Of a stretch of DNA of 64,000 bases, positions 49,901 to 62,900 are shown piece after piece. The translations under genes and the position numbers were made by a program. The stretch is from Cyrtodaria siliqua (lineage: Eukaryota; Mollusca; Bivalvia; Adapedonta; Hiatellidae). Positions within the stretch are counted from its first letter, which is position 1. Every line of letters starts with the position of its first letter. The notes beneath the pieces were generated by a model. That model searched no databases, was not told the origin of the DNA, and saw only the letters and a list, made by a program, of their open reading frames with translations. The stretch covers positions 23,305 through 87,304 of the forward strand of contig JAWPHD010011058.1 in NCBI GenBank assembly GCA_037043455.1, in the 5' to 3' direction.

Positions 49901-52900
49901 ATATGTAGATTGTCCTAGGACAGCATGTGTAGATTGTCACAGGACAGCATGTGTATAATGTCATAGGACAGCATGTGTATAATGTCAGAGGACAGCATGT
50001 GTAGATTGTCACAGGACAGCATGTGTATAATGTCATTGGACAGCAGATGTATAATGTCATAGGACAGCATGTGTATAATGTCATAGGACAGCATATGTAT
50101 AATGTCATTGGACAGCATATGTAGATTGTCATAGGACAGCATGTGTATAATGTCATAGGACAGCATGTGTAGATTGTCATAGGACAGCATGTGTATAATG
50201 TCATAGGACAGCATATGTATAATGTCATAGGACAGCAGGTGTATAATGTCATAGGACAGCATGTGTATAATGTCATAGGACAGCATGTGTATAATGTCAT
50301 AGGACAGCATATGTATAATGTCATAGGACAGCATGTGTAGATTGTCATAGGACAGCATGTGTATAATGTCATAGGACAGCATATGTATAATGTCATAGGA
50401 CAGCATATGTATAATGTCACAGGGGGCGTCCGTGGCCGAGTGGTTAACGTCTCTGACTTGAAATCACTTGCCCCTCACCGCTGTAGGTTCGATCCCTTAG
50501 GGGCCTAGGAATCTTTATGTGAGGAAGCTATCCAGCTGGCTTGCGGAACGTCGGTGGTTCTACCCAGGTGCCCGCCCGTGCACGAAAATTGCTCGGAGGG
50601 GCACCTGGGGTCTTCCTCCACCAATGGAAGCTGGAAAGTTGCCATATGACCTTAGCTATTGGTGCGACTATAAAATCCAATTCAATCAAGTCATAGGACA
50701 GCATATGTATAATGTCATAGGACAGCATGTGTATAATGTCATAGGACAGCATGTGTATAATGTCATAGGACAGCATATGTATAATGTCATAGGACAGCAT
50801 ATGTATAATGTCATAGGACAGCATATGTAGATTGTCATAGGACAGCAGGTGTATAATGTCATAGAACATCATATGTATAATGTCATAGGACAGTATATGT
50901 ATAATGTCATAGGACAGCAGGTGTATAATGTCATAGGACAGCATATGTATAATGTCATAGGACAGCATGCGTATAATGTCATAGGACAGCATGCGTATAA
51001 TGTCATAGGACAGCATGCGTATAATGTCATAGGACAGTAATGTCATAGGACAGCATATATATAATGTCATAGGACAGCATGTGTATAATGTCATAGGACA
51101 GCATATGTATAATGTCATAGGACAGCATATGTAGATTGTCATAGGACAGCATATGTAGATTGTTCTAGGACAGCATGTATAGATTGTCATAGGACAGCAT
51201 GTGTATAATGTCATAGGACAGCATATATATAATGTCATAGGACAGCATGTGTAGATTGTCATAGGACAGCATATGTATAATGTCATAGGACAGCATATGT
51301 AGATTGTCCTAGGACAGCATGTGTAGAGTGTCACAGGACAGCATGTGAATAATGTCATAGGACAGCATGTGTATAATGTCATAGGACAGCATATGTATAA
51401 TGTCATAGGACAGCATATGTATAATGTCATAGGACAGCATGCGTATAATGTCATAGGACAGCAGGTGTATAATGTCATAGGACAGCATATGTATAATGTC
51501 ATAGGACAGCAGGTGTATAATGTCATAGGACAACATGTGTATAATGTCATAGGACAGCATATGTATAATGTCATAGGACAGCATGTGTATAATGTCATAG
51601 GACAGCATGTGTATAATTTCATAGGACAGCATATGTATAATGGCATAGGACAGCAGGTGTCAAATGTCATAGGACAGCATATGTAGATTGTCATAGGACA
51701 GCATATGTAGATTGTTCTAGGACAGCATATGTATAATGTAATAGGACAGCATGTGTATAATGTCATAGGACAGCATGTGTATAATGTCATAGGACAGCAT
51801 ATGTATAATGTCATAGGACAGCAGGTGTATAATGTCATAGGACAGCATATGTATAATGTCATAGGACAGCAGGTGTATAATGTCATAGGACAGCATATGT
51901 ATAATGTCATAGGACAGCAGGTGTATAATGTCATAGGACAGCATATGTATAATGTCATAGGACAGCATATGTACATTTTTCTAGGACAGCAGGTGTATAA
52001 TGTCATAGGACAGCATGTGTAGTTCTAGGACAGCAGGTGTATAATGTCATAGGACAGCATATGTATAATGTCTTAGTACAGCATGTGTAGATTGTTCTAG
52101 GACAGCATATGTATAATGTCTTAGGACAGCATGTGTAGATTGTTCTAGGACAGCATGTGTAGATTGTCCTAGGACAGTGTGTGTAGACTGTCCTAGGACA
52201 GTGTGTGTAGATTGTCCTAGGACAGTGTGTGTAGACTGTCCTAGGACAGTGTGTGTAGACTGTCCTAGGACAGTGTGTGTAGACTGTCCTTGGACAGTGT
52301 GTGTAGACTGTCCTAGGACAGTGTGTGTAGATTGTCCTAGGACAGTGTGTGTAGATTGTTCTAGGAGAGCGTGTGTTGATTGTCCTAGGACAGTGTGTGT
52401 AGACTGTCCTAGGACAGTGTGTGTAGATTGTTCTAGGACAGCATGTGTATAATGTCATAGGACAGCATGTGTAGTTCTAGGACAGCAGGTGTATAATGTC
52501 TTAGGACAGCATGTGTAGATTGTCCTAGGACAGCATGTGTAGATTGTCCTAGGAGCATGTGTAGATTGTCCTAGGACAGCATGTGTATATTGTTCTAGGA
52601 CAGCATGTGTAGATTGTCCTAGGACAGTGTGTGTAGACTGTCCTAGGACAGTGTGTGTAGATTGTCATAGGAGCATGTGTAGATTGTCCTAGGACAGTGT
52701 GTGTAGATTGTCCTAGGACAGCATGTGTAGATTGTCCTAGGAGCATGTGTAGATTGTCTTAGGAGTGTGTAGATTGTCCTAGGACAGTGTGTGTAGATTT
52801 TCCTAGGACAGTGTGTGTAGATTGTCCTAGGACAGTATGTGTAGACTGTTCTAGGACAGCATGTGTTGATTGTCTTAGGAGTGTGTAGATTGTCCTAGGA

Positions 52901-53946
52901 CAGTGTGTGTAGATTGTCCTGGGACAGTGTGTGTAGATTGTCCTGGGACAGTGTGTGTAGATTGTACTAGGACATCATGTGTAGATCATCCGAGGACAGC
53001 ATGTGTAGATTGTTTAGACATGTCTAGCTCACCTTTACTTTCATGCCTAACACAGGTATAATGGGACTTCCACTGTCCTCCTTTGTGGTGCTAGCAACTG
53101 GAGATACTGCCCTATCTGTCAGAGGTTTACACAAATTATCTCCCTTTTGGTTAATATTGTCTCTAGAAGTATTTTTTGTATTTGTGTCTATATTTTCCGT
53201 AACTCTATCATTTATATTTCCAGTTCTTGTTGTAAGAGGCACACCCATGGTTGTATCATTTTCAATCAGCATTTCATCAAACTCGTTGTCATCATCCATT
53301 AAGTCCTCGTATGCTGCATCCAATCTCTGTGACCTCTCCAAGTCTGTGCTTGTCCTTAAATATTAGCAAACACATACAGACTTAAATACACTGTTTAACT
53401 TGAACATATGTAACCAGGGTTTCAAAAAGCTTAACCAGCTTTTTGGATTCCTTGTGGTCAGGACTGGCATTTTTGGTAGAGTTTTATTCATAGGCAAGGC
53501 ATTTTTAGCTGCAAACTCTTCACATGTGAAATCTACCAATGTCATAAATAATTAAATGAAATGTTTTTTTTATAGGCTATGTGTAAGAATTGACCAAAAC
53601 AACACAGAAATATGTAAAATAACATTAAAAAATAAATATTACAGTTCCGTGTGTGTGTGGGGTGTGTGTGGGGTTTCGAGTGTGGGGGGAGGTGGGGATG
53701 GGGGAGGGGGGCAACATGTGTTGAGGGGGCATTGACAAAAACAACACAGAAATATGTAAAAAAATCGAGTTTTGAGTGGGGGTGGGTGTGGGGGAGAGGC
53801 GGGGGTGGCGGGAGGCGAGGGCAACATATATGTGTAAGAAGCTATGTGGGGCAACATAGCTAACAAAGCTAACAAAACAACACAGAAATATGTAAAAAAA
53901 AATAATGCAGTTTCGAGTGTGTGTCAGTGTGTGTGTGCGGTGGGGT

Positions 53947-53998
<52 letters not shown>

Positions 53999-56900
53999 GC
54001 AACATATATGTGTAAGAAGCTATGTGTAAGAATTGACTAAAAAAACACTGAAATATGTAAAAACAATAAAAACAATATAGAGTTTCGAGTGGGGGAGGGG
54101 GGAAGAGGCGGGGGTTGTGGGGCAACATAAGAAGTTATGTGTAAAAATTGACTAAAACAACACAAAAATATGTAAAAAAAAAAAAAAAAAAAGTGGAGGG
54201 GGGAGGTGGAGGGAGTGGGAGCGGGGTAGGATGAGGGAGCCCATGCCCCAATATGGGTGAAGTATAAATAAGATGCATAATGCTATAAGAAATCCCAAAC
54301 CAAAAGTATAGATATATACATGCTTACATGCAAACCTAGATCTGACTTTGCACAATTTATGGGCCATCACAATTTGGGTTCCATGGGAGCCCAGAATTTG
54401 CAGTAGACAATATCACTTAAGCAACCCTTTACAACATACTATAAGGAAACCAATTCCCAAAGTTAGTTCACCTCTTACAAGAATTGTAAGAGATATAGAC
54501 CTGTAAACACAGCCTACACGCAAAATTTGATGTGAAATAGACACATTTTAAGGGCTATCATAATTTGGGTTCCATGGGAGCCCAGGGGTTACAGGAACCA
54601 AAATTACTTAAGCAGCCCTTAAGATAATGCTATAAGGAAGCTCATGGCCAAATTTGGTTGTGCTAGGGTAAGACACGTAAGAGATAGACTTGTAAACACA
54701 GCTTACACGCAAAATTTGATGTGAAATGGGACACATTTTATGGGTTATCATAATTTGGGTTCCATGCACCAAAATTGCTTATGCAGCCCTTAAGATAATG
54801 CTATAAGGAAGCCCATTGCCAAATGTGGTTGTGCTAGGATAAGATATGTAAGAGATATAGACTTCTAAACACAGCTTACACGCAAACCTTGATGTGGGAC
54901 GCCGACGCTGGTGATTACATAAGCTCTCTTATTCTTTGAATAGTCGAGCTAAGAATGCAAAAACGTTACTTTAATATTGATGAAGTTTATGATTCATAAA
55001 AGTCCAGGTAACTTGTGGAACTGCTCTGCTTAATTTTGCTGTTTTACTTCCTGGCAGACTTAAAGGCACTAATCGGCCCAATAACGGCAAAATTACACTA
55101 CAAAACCATTTATCAAAACTCTCTCCAGACGTTCAGGTCATATAATAATGTATATGTGCCGATTAAAAGTAAAGGCTTATTCATGGGTTCTTAAAATACC
55201 AATGCCTGAATGTGTAAAATTAATTATTCAACGCTCCAGTCTTAGGCTTTGGCCTGGCTGGTTAAAGCTGTTTATATTGTGTCTATAGAGTTGGGATTCT
55301 CAAATCATGTAAGTTGTATATATACCTCAAAGTCAGTAGGTTTAAAAACGTACACGTTTACCATTGGCTGTTTTTGGCAGGATAGCTTAAATGCAAAAAA
55401 ATAACATTAAAATTGGCTTTACGTTGTGAGCCCTACTACTTAATATATGGCTGATATTTACCTGAGATCTCTACCATATCTTCATTACTTGGCTATTGAT
55501 ATTTACGTGATCCCTGCTAGTTTATGGCATATCTTCATTAATATCATGTGGAGAGATTTACACGTGATCCCTGCTTGTTTATGGCATACTGGTGTCCAAG
55601 CAGCTTTCAGCACATTTATAGACTTTTAATGAAATAATATTTAAAATAGATGCAAGGTTTTCATTTGCAATCACCATATGCAATATACGATGACATTTGA
55701 GTTGATATTTGGGAAACGTAACTTTATAAAGTACGGTGTTAAATGCAGATTCTTTGTCACCAATCCGAATAGTTTTCGTGATCTTGTTAATATCATCAAA
55801 AGAATGAGAATTCTTTCATTTTAAATTCGTTCTTTCACCCATAACATTTTACGAAACAAAGTTAGTAATGTTTGCTTACTCACCTGCATTAATTATTTAC
55901 AGGTTGCTTCCCTTTGAATTGACCCATATTCTGATAAAACTTATGTGATTTTTTTATACGTCAAGGCAAATAGACTATTCCATTATATTTATGATGCAAT
56001 ATGTCTATTTTTAAGAACAACAATTACTATTTTAACAATATTTTCATGTATCCTCTGCTGTACATTAAATATATAAAAGTGAACACAGTGTCCCTTTAAA
56101 ACAATTTTATATGCGCATGGAGACTCATCGTTCCCCTGACATCAGGGATCAATAAAATATGTCGCTGCTGTTCTTTCATTCTTTTAAACATGTTTTATAT
56201 ATTTCTCGTTGTTTGTTTTTATCTTTCCCATTTAGACAAACATTTCCAACGAAAATGTACATCCAGAATTAAAATTATTGCTAAAAACATGTGTTTAAAA
56301 TGAATATCACGGAAACTGTTAGGCACCGAAAACTGGTTGGACACCGGTATCTTCATTTATATCATGTGGAGAGATTTACATGTGATCCTTGCTTGTTTAT
56401 GGCCTATCTTCATTTATATCATGTGGAGATATTTACATGTGATCCTTGCTTGTTTATGGCCTATCTTCATTTATATCATGTGGAGATATTTACATGTGAT
56501 CCTTGCTTGTTTATGGCCTATCTTCATTTATATCATGTGGAGAGATTTACATGTGATCCTTGCTTGTTTATGGCCTATCTTCATTTATATCATGTGGAGA
56601 GATTTACATGTGATCCTTGCTTGTTTATGGCCTATCTTCATTTATATCATGTGGAGATATTTACATGTGATCCTTGCTTGTTTATGGCCTATCTTCATTT
56701 ATATCATGTGGAGAGATTTACATGTGATCCTTGCTTGTTTATGGCCTATCTTCATTTATATCATGTGGAGAGATTTACATGTGATCCTTGCTTGTTTATG
56801 GCCTATCTTCATTTATATCATGTGGAGATATTTACATGTGATCCTTGCTTGTTTATGGCCTATCTTCATTTATATCATGTGGAGAGATTTACATGTGATC

Positions 56901-59900
56901 CTTGCTTGTTTATGGCCTATCTTCATTTATATCATGTGGAGAGATTTACATGTGATCCTTGCTTGTTTATGGCCTATCTTCATTTATATCATGTGGAGAT
57001 ATTTACATGTGATCCTTGCTTGTTTATGGCCTATCTTCATTTATATCATGTGGAGATATTTACATGTGATCCTTGCTTGTTTATGGCCTATCTTCATTTA
57101 TGTCATGTGGAGAGATTTACATGTGATCCTTGCTTGTTTATGGCCTATCTTCATTTATATCATGTGGAGAGATTTACATGTGATCCTTGCTTGTTTATGG
57201 CCTATCTTCATTTATATCATGTGGAGAGATTTACATGTGATCCTTGCTTGTTTATGGCCTATCTTCATTTATATCATGTGGAGATATTTACATGTGATCC
57301 TTGCTTGTTTATGGCCTATCTTCATTTATATCATGTGGAGAGATTTACATGTGATCCTTGCTTGTTTATGGCCTATCTTCATTTATATCATGTGGAGAGA
57401 TTTACATGTGATCCTTGCTTGTTTATGGCCTATCTTCATTTATATCATGTGGAGATATTTACATGTGATCCTTGCTTGTTTATGGCCTATCTTCATTTAT
57501 ATCATGTGGAGAGATTTACATGTGATCCTTGCTTGTTTATGGCCTATCTTCATTTATATCATGTGGAGATATTTACATGTGATCCTTGCTTGTTTATGGC
57601 CTATCTTCATTTATATCATGTGGAGAGATTTACATGTGATCCTTGCTTGTTTATGGCCTATCGTCATTTATATCATGTGGAGATATTTACCTCTGCTCTC
57701 TGCTGGTGTGAGACCCATCTCCAGCACTGAGTGGCTGATGCTTATGTGAGACTGATGTACTGGGTTTGTTATTTGCTGCTCTTGATGTGGATTTGTTTAC
57801 AGACCTGTCAAGTGGAAAATGCAGACAGTGACTAATAGGACAAAACATTCCCGAACGGTTGAGTGGAACATGACAAAAGCAGACGCAGCTTTTTTACTAT
57901 CTCGCCCACAGAGGGGCTACTAAGAAAGGTGATAATACACCATGAAGGTATTAAGGAAATGGTATCTTACTGATATAGATCTTCACAGCAAATTAAGTTA
58001 AAAACCAACACAATTTAGAAAGTTAAATAACTTGAAAACAATTTGCACCTAAACAGTATTAACTGCAAAATATGGATGCCTGTCTGCCCTCCCCCATCAT
58101 CCATTAACAGTTTTTTATATATATATAAAAAAAAAACACGATTAAAACTACATGTATGTACATGTGTGGGTGTGTACCTTTTCTGTGTGTGTATTCTGGC
58201 CTGTGTTGGTGCCTGACTCTGGCTCTGCTGGTCAGCCAGGGTGGCCAGAACAAAGTTGCCTTCAAATGTGCTTTCACTGTCAATACTGAACACTATAGGC
58301 CTGCAAAGAATACAAACACATTCTCTACAAATTGATAAATTGATGGAAACATATTTTGGTGTGAAAATCTTGATGCTAGAATATTTACATAAAATCAAAT
58401 GCTAGAATATTTTACATAAAAAAAAATAATTAGGTTCTCTTTAAGGCATAATTACATCATTGTATTTGTGGCTCCATGGTGTCGAGTCAAATGGTGCTTA
58501 GAAAAAAGTTTCCCTGCCTTATTTGTGATAAAAAAAGCACACTTTTGATTGTTTGTTGTCATTATTAACTTTAGTTCATCCAAATGATGTATTGGAAACA
58601 TTTCTTAGTGTTTGTGTGTCAGAGATATTTAAGCGAAAGTAGAAATGAGATAAATCGATGCATGATAAAAGAGAAAGTGACGTCATTCAACAGAGTGGCT
58701 TTTTCTTAAATGACACATATAAAGCCCGCTTTTATTTAAAAAAAAAGTTATTAGAGAACACTCGATCATTTGATAGATGTGTTTTAAAATGTTCTACAGA
58801 AAAAAATGAGCATTTTTTGTCACTCGACATATATTCTTCCTATATAAAACGAAGAAGGAAAATCAATGGTGCAATGACGCTTCAAGTCGCACCAGCAGCT
58901 AAGGTCATATGGTGTCTTTTCAGCTTCCATTGGTGAAGGAAGACCACAGGGGCCCCTCCAGGCAATTTTCGTGCATGGGTAGGCATCTGGGTATATATGC
59001 TATCAACAATGTAAAGCCAGCTAGATAGTTTCCAAAGATTCCTGGTCCCATGAGGGATTGAACCCACAGTGGTGAGGGGGAGGTGATTTCAAGTCAGAGA
59101 ATCTAACCACTTGGCCACGAAGCAAGTTTGAGTATGTCCATCAGATGGTATTGGTTGGACACGAAATCTGACCATCGCTTCGTTGATAGGGAGAGATGTA
59201 AAGTTACTTTTTTCTTCTTTCAATTAGAATTATTTTCCTAAAAATTAGGAAAAAATATACATCTTTTGGCATTGGCAATATGACCGAACGGCTATAAAAA
59301 AACAGCCAAAAATAACCTGGAAGTGAGCACAAAATGCAGGACTAAGAGATAAAATGCAAATAAATGCTCTGTCATAACCAGTGTATTAGCCAGCCAACCG
59401 TGCAGCCGTCTTTTGCACGGATGATTTTGAAAAATCGCGGCCAATATTTGGAGAAGTGGGTCAGGGGTAAAAAAATTTAAAATATTTTTTTTTTTTACTA
59501 AACAACACTTCCAACTCATACTTTCTCAATATTGTTATGTTTTGTATACATTTGTAGAAGTAAGATGATCTAAAATGCATCTTTTTCTGTAAAAATTAAT
59601 AACCCCAGAGACACCAACTTGTCGCAAATTGACGCGGAACGCGTGTTAGCTAATTATTTTGCACACCCTGTTTGCATATTTACACACCCAGTTCTTGAAT
59701 TTCTGCCTAATACACTGGTCATAACATACCTTCCTGCTGTCTCAAAATGCAATGTAGTGGGCAAAGTTGTTACTTCTGAAAATGCTAGGATTGCCTGAAA
59801 CAAAACAAAAATATTTATAAATCTGAGAGTTTCTTAAAAAACAAAACAAGCGAACTATATCTTCTTCACTGATATACACGATCAAAATTGCCTCATCCAT

Positions 59901-62900
59901 TTCCAGAAACCACTAAAATACCAGATTATGGAAACTGATGAAGCCGTTCTGTTGTTCCTTGTCATATGGAGAAGACCGAAGCAACATAGAACTTCACCGT
60001 ACGAAACATGCAATGTCATTATCCGACAAAGAGCGTGTATTATCATTCTGGCTTTCCCTTTATATACTATATAACACTATCTCTTCTTCTCTCTATCCTT
60101 CTTTACTATCGTAATGGCAGCCTGTGCTGACGCCAGGGTGAGTACAATAGCTGTTGCTAATCCTCAAATAACGGAGCTAAAAAACATTGTATTAAAATAA
60201 ACTTGAACGATTTCAATAAACTACGACTCAATAAAGATTCTGTTGTTAATTATCATTGAACATATTACTATTATTATAGGTTTCCTCATTTTATTCATTC
60301 TTCGGAGCACTTTCATGTCCTGGATAGTAAAGATGCGGCATCTAAAACTTTCTTGACTCTCACCGGTGCGGGTTCGAATCCCACTGGGATAAATAGTTAA
60401 GTGAGAAAGTGTAGATTCTTATGCATGATGGGAGGTATACAGTACTGGTTCTACTCAGGAAAAAGGGGGTGGTCTGCCTCTCCCTCAAAAACATCGACCA
60501 TCATATATGATCTAGAATGTGATCTATCATAGATCTTAAAATGACGTAAAACATTCAAACAAACCCAAAGTAGAGATAATAGGGCTTGTTTGAAGAAAAA
60601 TAGAAAACAAATAGGGCAGAAATCAAAAAAGCAGAAACATGAAGGAAAAATAGGGCAGCTAGTACAGTTTTGCCAAAATTCAATATGAATTTTTGGGAAA
60701 AACTTGAAATATGAGTTTTGTGATTAAAATGTCATGAATCTTCACTTCCTATTTTGTCATTTATACAGGTTAATATGAGAAACGCAGTAAATAGTGAGAA
60801 GAAAATAGTTGTACCAGTAATTGTCGTAATGAAAAAGTAGTTTAGAAGTCCCAGCTTGAGTGCACAAATGTTAACTCATGACATTGACCAATGAAAATTG
60901 AGGTTTTCTAGCAGAACATGTATGTATAACATTGCATAATCCTGTTTATAACTAACTACAATCATAGACTCCCACTACATGGAAAAGCTGCTAAATGAAC
61001 AAACTGTAACACCAGCATTTAACCCTTAATCCACCACATATGTATAATGTACTGTTCTTTCTTTGAATTAAGACCATTCCATTTATATGACAAAGGGAGT
61101 TACTCGCAGGCTGATCTGGGTTTATAATGGACGGAAAGGCTATTATAGTCGTGCTTAGCGGGTTAAGGGTTAAATCTGAGACATAATGCAAACTGCCAGA
61201 TTAAATATTACTCGGTGTCTTACTCTCAATTCTTTGAGACAGAAGGTGACCTCCGTGTCGACGCCTATCTGACAGTTATCAAACTCGTCTGGATCCAACG
61301 TCAGGTTTGTGTGCATCACTTTGTTGGGATCTGGAAAGAACAACACATGCTTGTATTCTAAAATACAAGGTATGCCTAGTATAGAACTGTGTCAATAACA
61401 CAAACAGTCAGTGGTTAGCTGATTAAAAACTGAATTTAAACAAGAGGCCCAAGAGGGCCTGTAGACGCTCTACTGGCTAACATGGCTCTTATAACATCAA
61501 TGAAGCGAGTGACTGCCATTTACGTTTTTTTGAAAGTTTCGGGCAAAAAACAGCTTTTTGACTAAATCAAGGGCCATAACTGAAGAATCTAGTAAAGTTT
61601 GGCAAAGATTTGATGAAAAGTGAAGGCCCTACCGTATTAACAAGGCAAAATATAGCATTTTTAACTAAATCAAGAGCCATAACTCCTCCGTTACTGGTCC
61701 GACTGAACCAACATAGAGCTAAAATAATCCAAAAAAAATCTAAAAAAATCCAAAAAAAAATCCGAGGTTTCATTGACATTAACAATCTGATAAAGTTTGG
61801 TAAAGATCGGATGAAAAATGAAGGCCCTATCGTCTTAACGAGGCAAAATATAGCATTTTGAACTATATCAAGGGCATTAACTCCGCTGTTACTGGTCCGA
61901 TATGGATGGTTTTCAAACTTGTCCAAGCTTTCATTGATATTAACAATCTGATAAAGTTTGGTAAAGATCAGATGAACAATGAAGCCCCTATTGTCTTAAC
62001 GAGGCAAAAAAAATATCGCATTTTTAACTATATCAAGGGCAAAAACTCCGCTGTTAAAATTCTGATATGGCTGCTTTTCGAACTTGTCCGAGCTTTCACT
62101 GATATTAATAATGTTGTAAAGTTTGGTAAAGATAGGATGAAAATGAAGGCCCTATCGTCTTAACGAGGCAAAATATAGCATTTTGAACTAAATCAAGGGC
62201 CATAACTCCGCTGTTACTGGTCCGATATGAATGGTTAATGAACTTGTCCGAGCTTTCATTGATATTAACAATCTGATAAAGTTTGTAAAGATCGGATGAA
62301 CAATGAAGCCCCTATCGTCTTAACGAGGCAAAATATAGCATTTTGAACTAAATCAAGGGCCATAACTCCGCTGTTACTAGTCAGATATGGCTGGTTTTCG
62401 TACTTGTCCGAGCTTTCATTGATATTAACAAAGTGGTAAAGTTTGGTAAAGATAGGATGAAAAATGAAGGCCCTATCGTCTTAACGAGGAAAAATATAGC
62501 AATATAGCATTTTTAACTAAATCAAGGACCTTAACTCCGCTGTTACTGATCCGATCAGGCTGGTTTTCGAACTTGTCCGAGCTTTCATTGATATTAACAA
62601 TGTGGTAAAGTTTGGTTAAGATAGGATGAAAAATGAAGGCCCTATCGTCTTAACGAGGCAAAATATAGCATTTTTAACTAAATCAAGGGCCATAACTCCG
62701 CTGTTGTTGGTCCGATCTGGCTGTTTTTCGAACTTGTCCGAGCTTTCATAGGTATTAACAACCTGTTAAAGTTTGGTAAAGATCGGATTAAAAATGAAGG
62801 CCCTATCGTCTTAATGATACAAAAGTTAACGACGGACGACGAACGGACGACGGACAACTCGCCATCCCATAAGCTCTGCCGGCCTTTGGCCAGTAGAGCT

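Noticed and set aside
49155..50420. 421-codon minus-strand ORF (CCPMTLYT repeats), and similar frames up to 492 codons at 50528-52006
   Set aside because: Produced by a 24-bp satellite whose unit is eight codons. Several frames on both strands are open at once, and the peptide is purely periodic with no start context or conservation signal.
47304..53013. CRISPR-like array
   Set aside because: Direct repeats are contiguous with no unique spacers, in a eukaryotic intron; these are satellites.
53625..54128. Pro-rich minus and Gly-rich plus ORFs
   Set aside because: Arise from G/C homopolymer-rich tandem repeats; no domain.
56291..57749. Two overlapping 470-479 codon ORFs on the plus strand
   Set aside because: By-product of a 57-bp (19-codon) satellite in a RAD9 intron. 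Two frames are open simultaneously, and the only variable base changes amino acids in both.
58871..58965. 92-codon ORF 58658-58936 as a RAD9-opposed gene
   Set aside because: The 3' part is SINE sequence and the rest has no domain.
60114..60143. Tiny plus-strand first exon (MAACADAR then gtgagt)
   Set aside because: Only eight codons, antisense within a RAD9 intron, no downstream partner exon seen.
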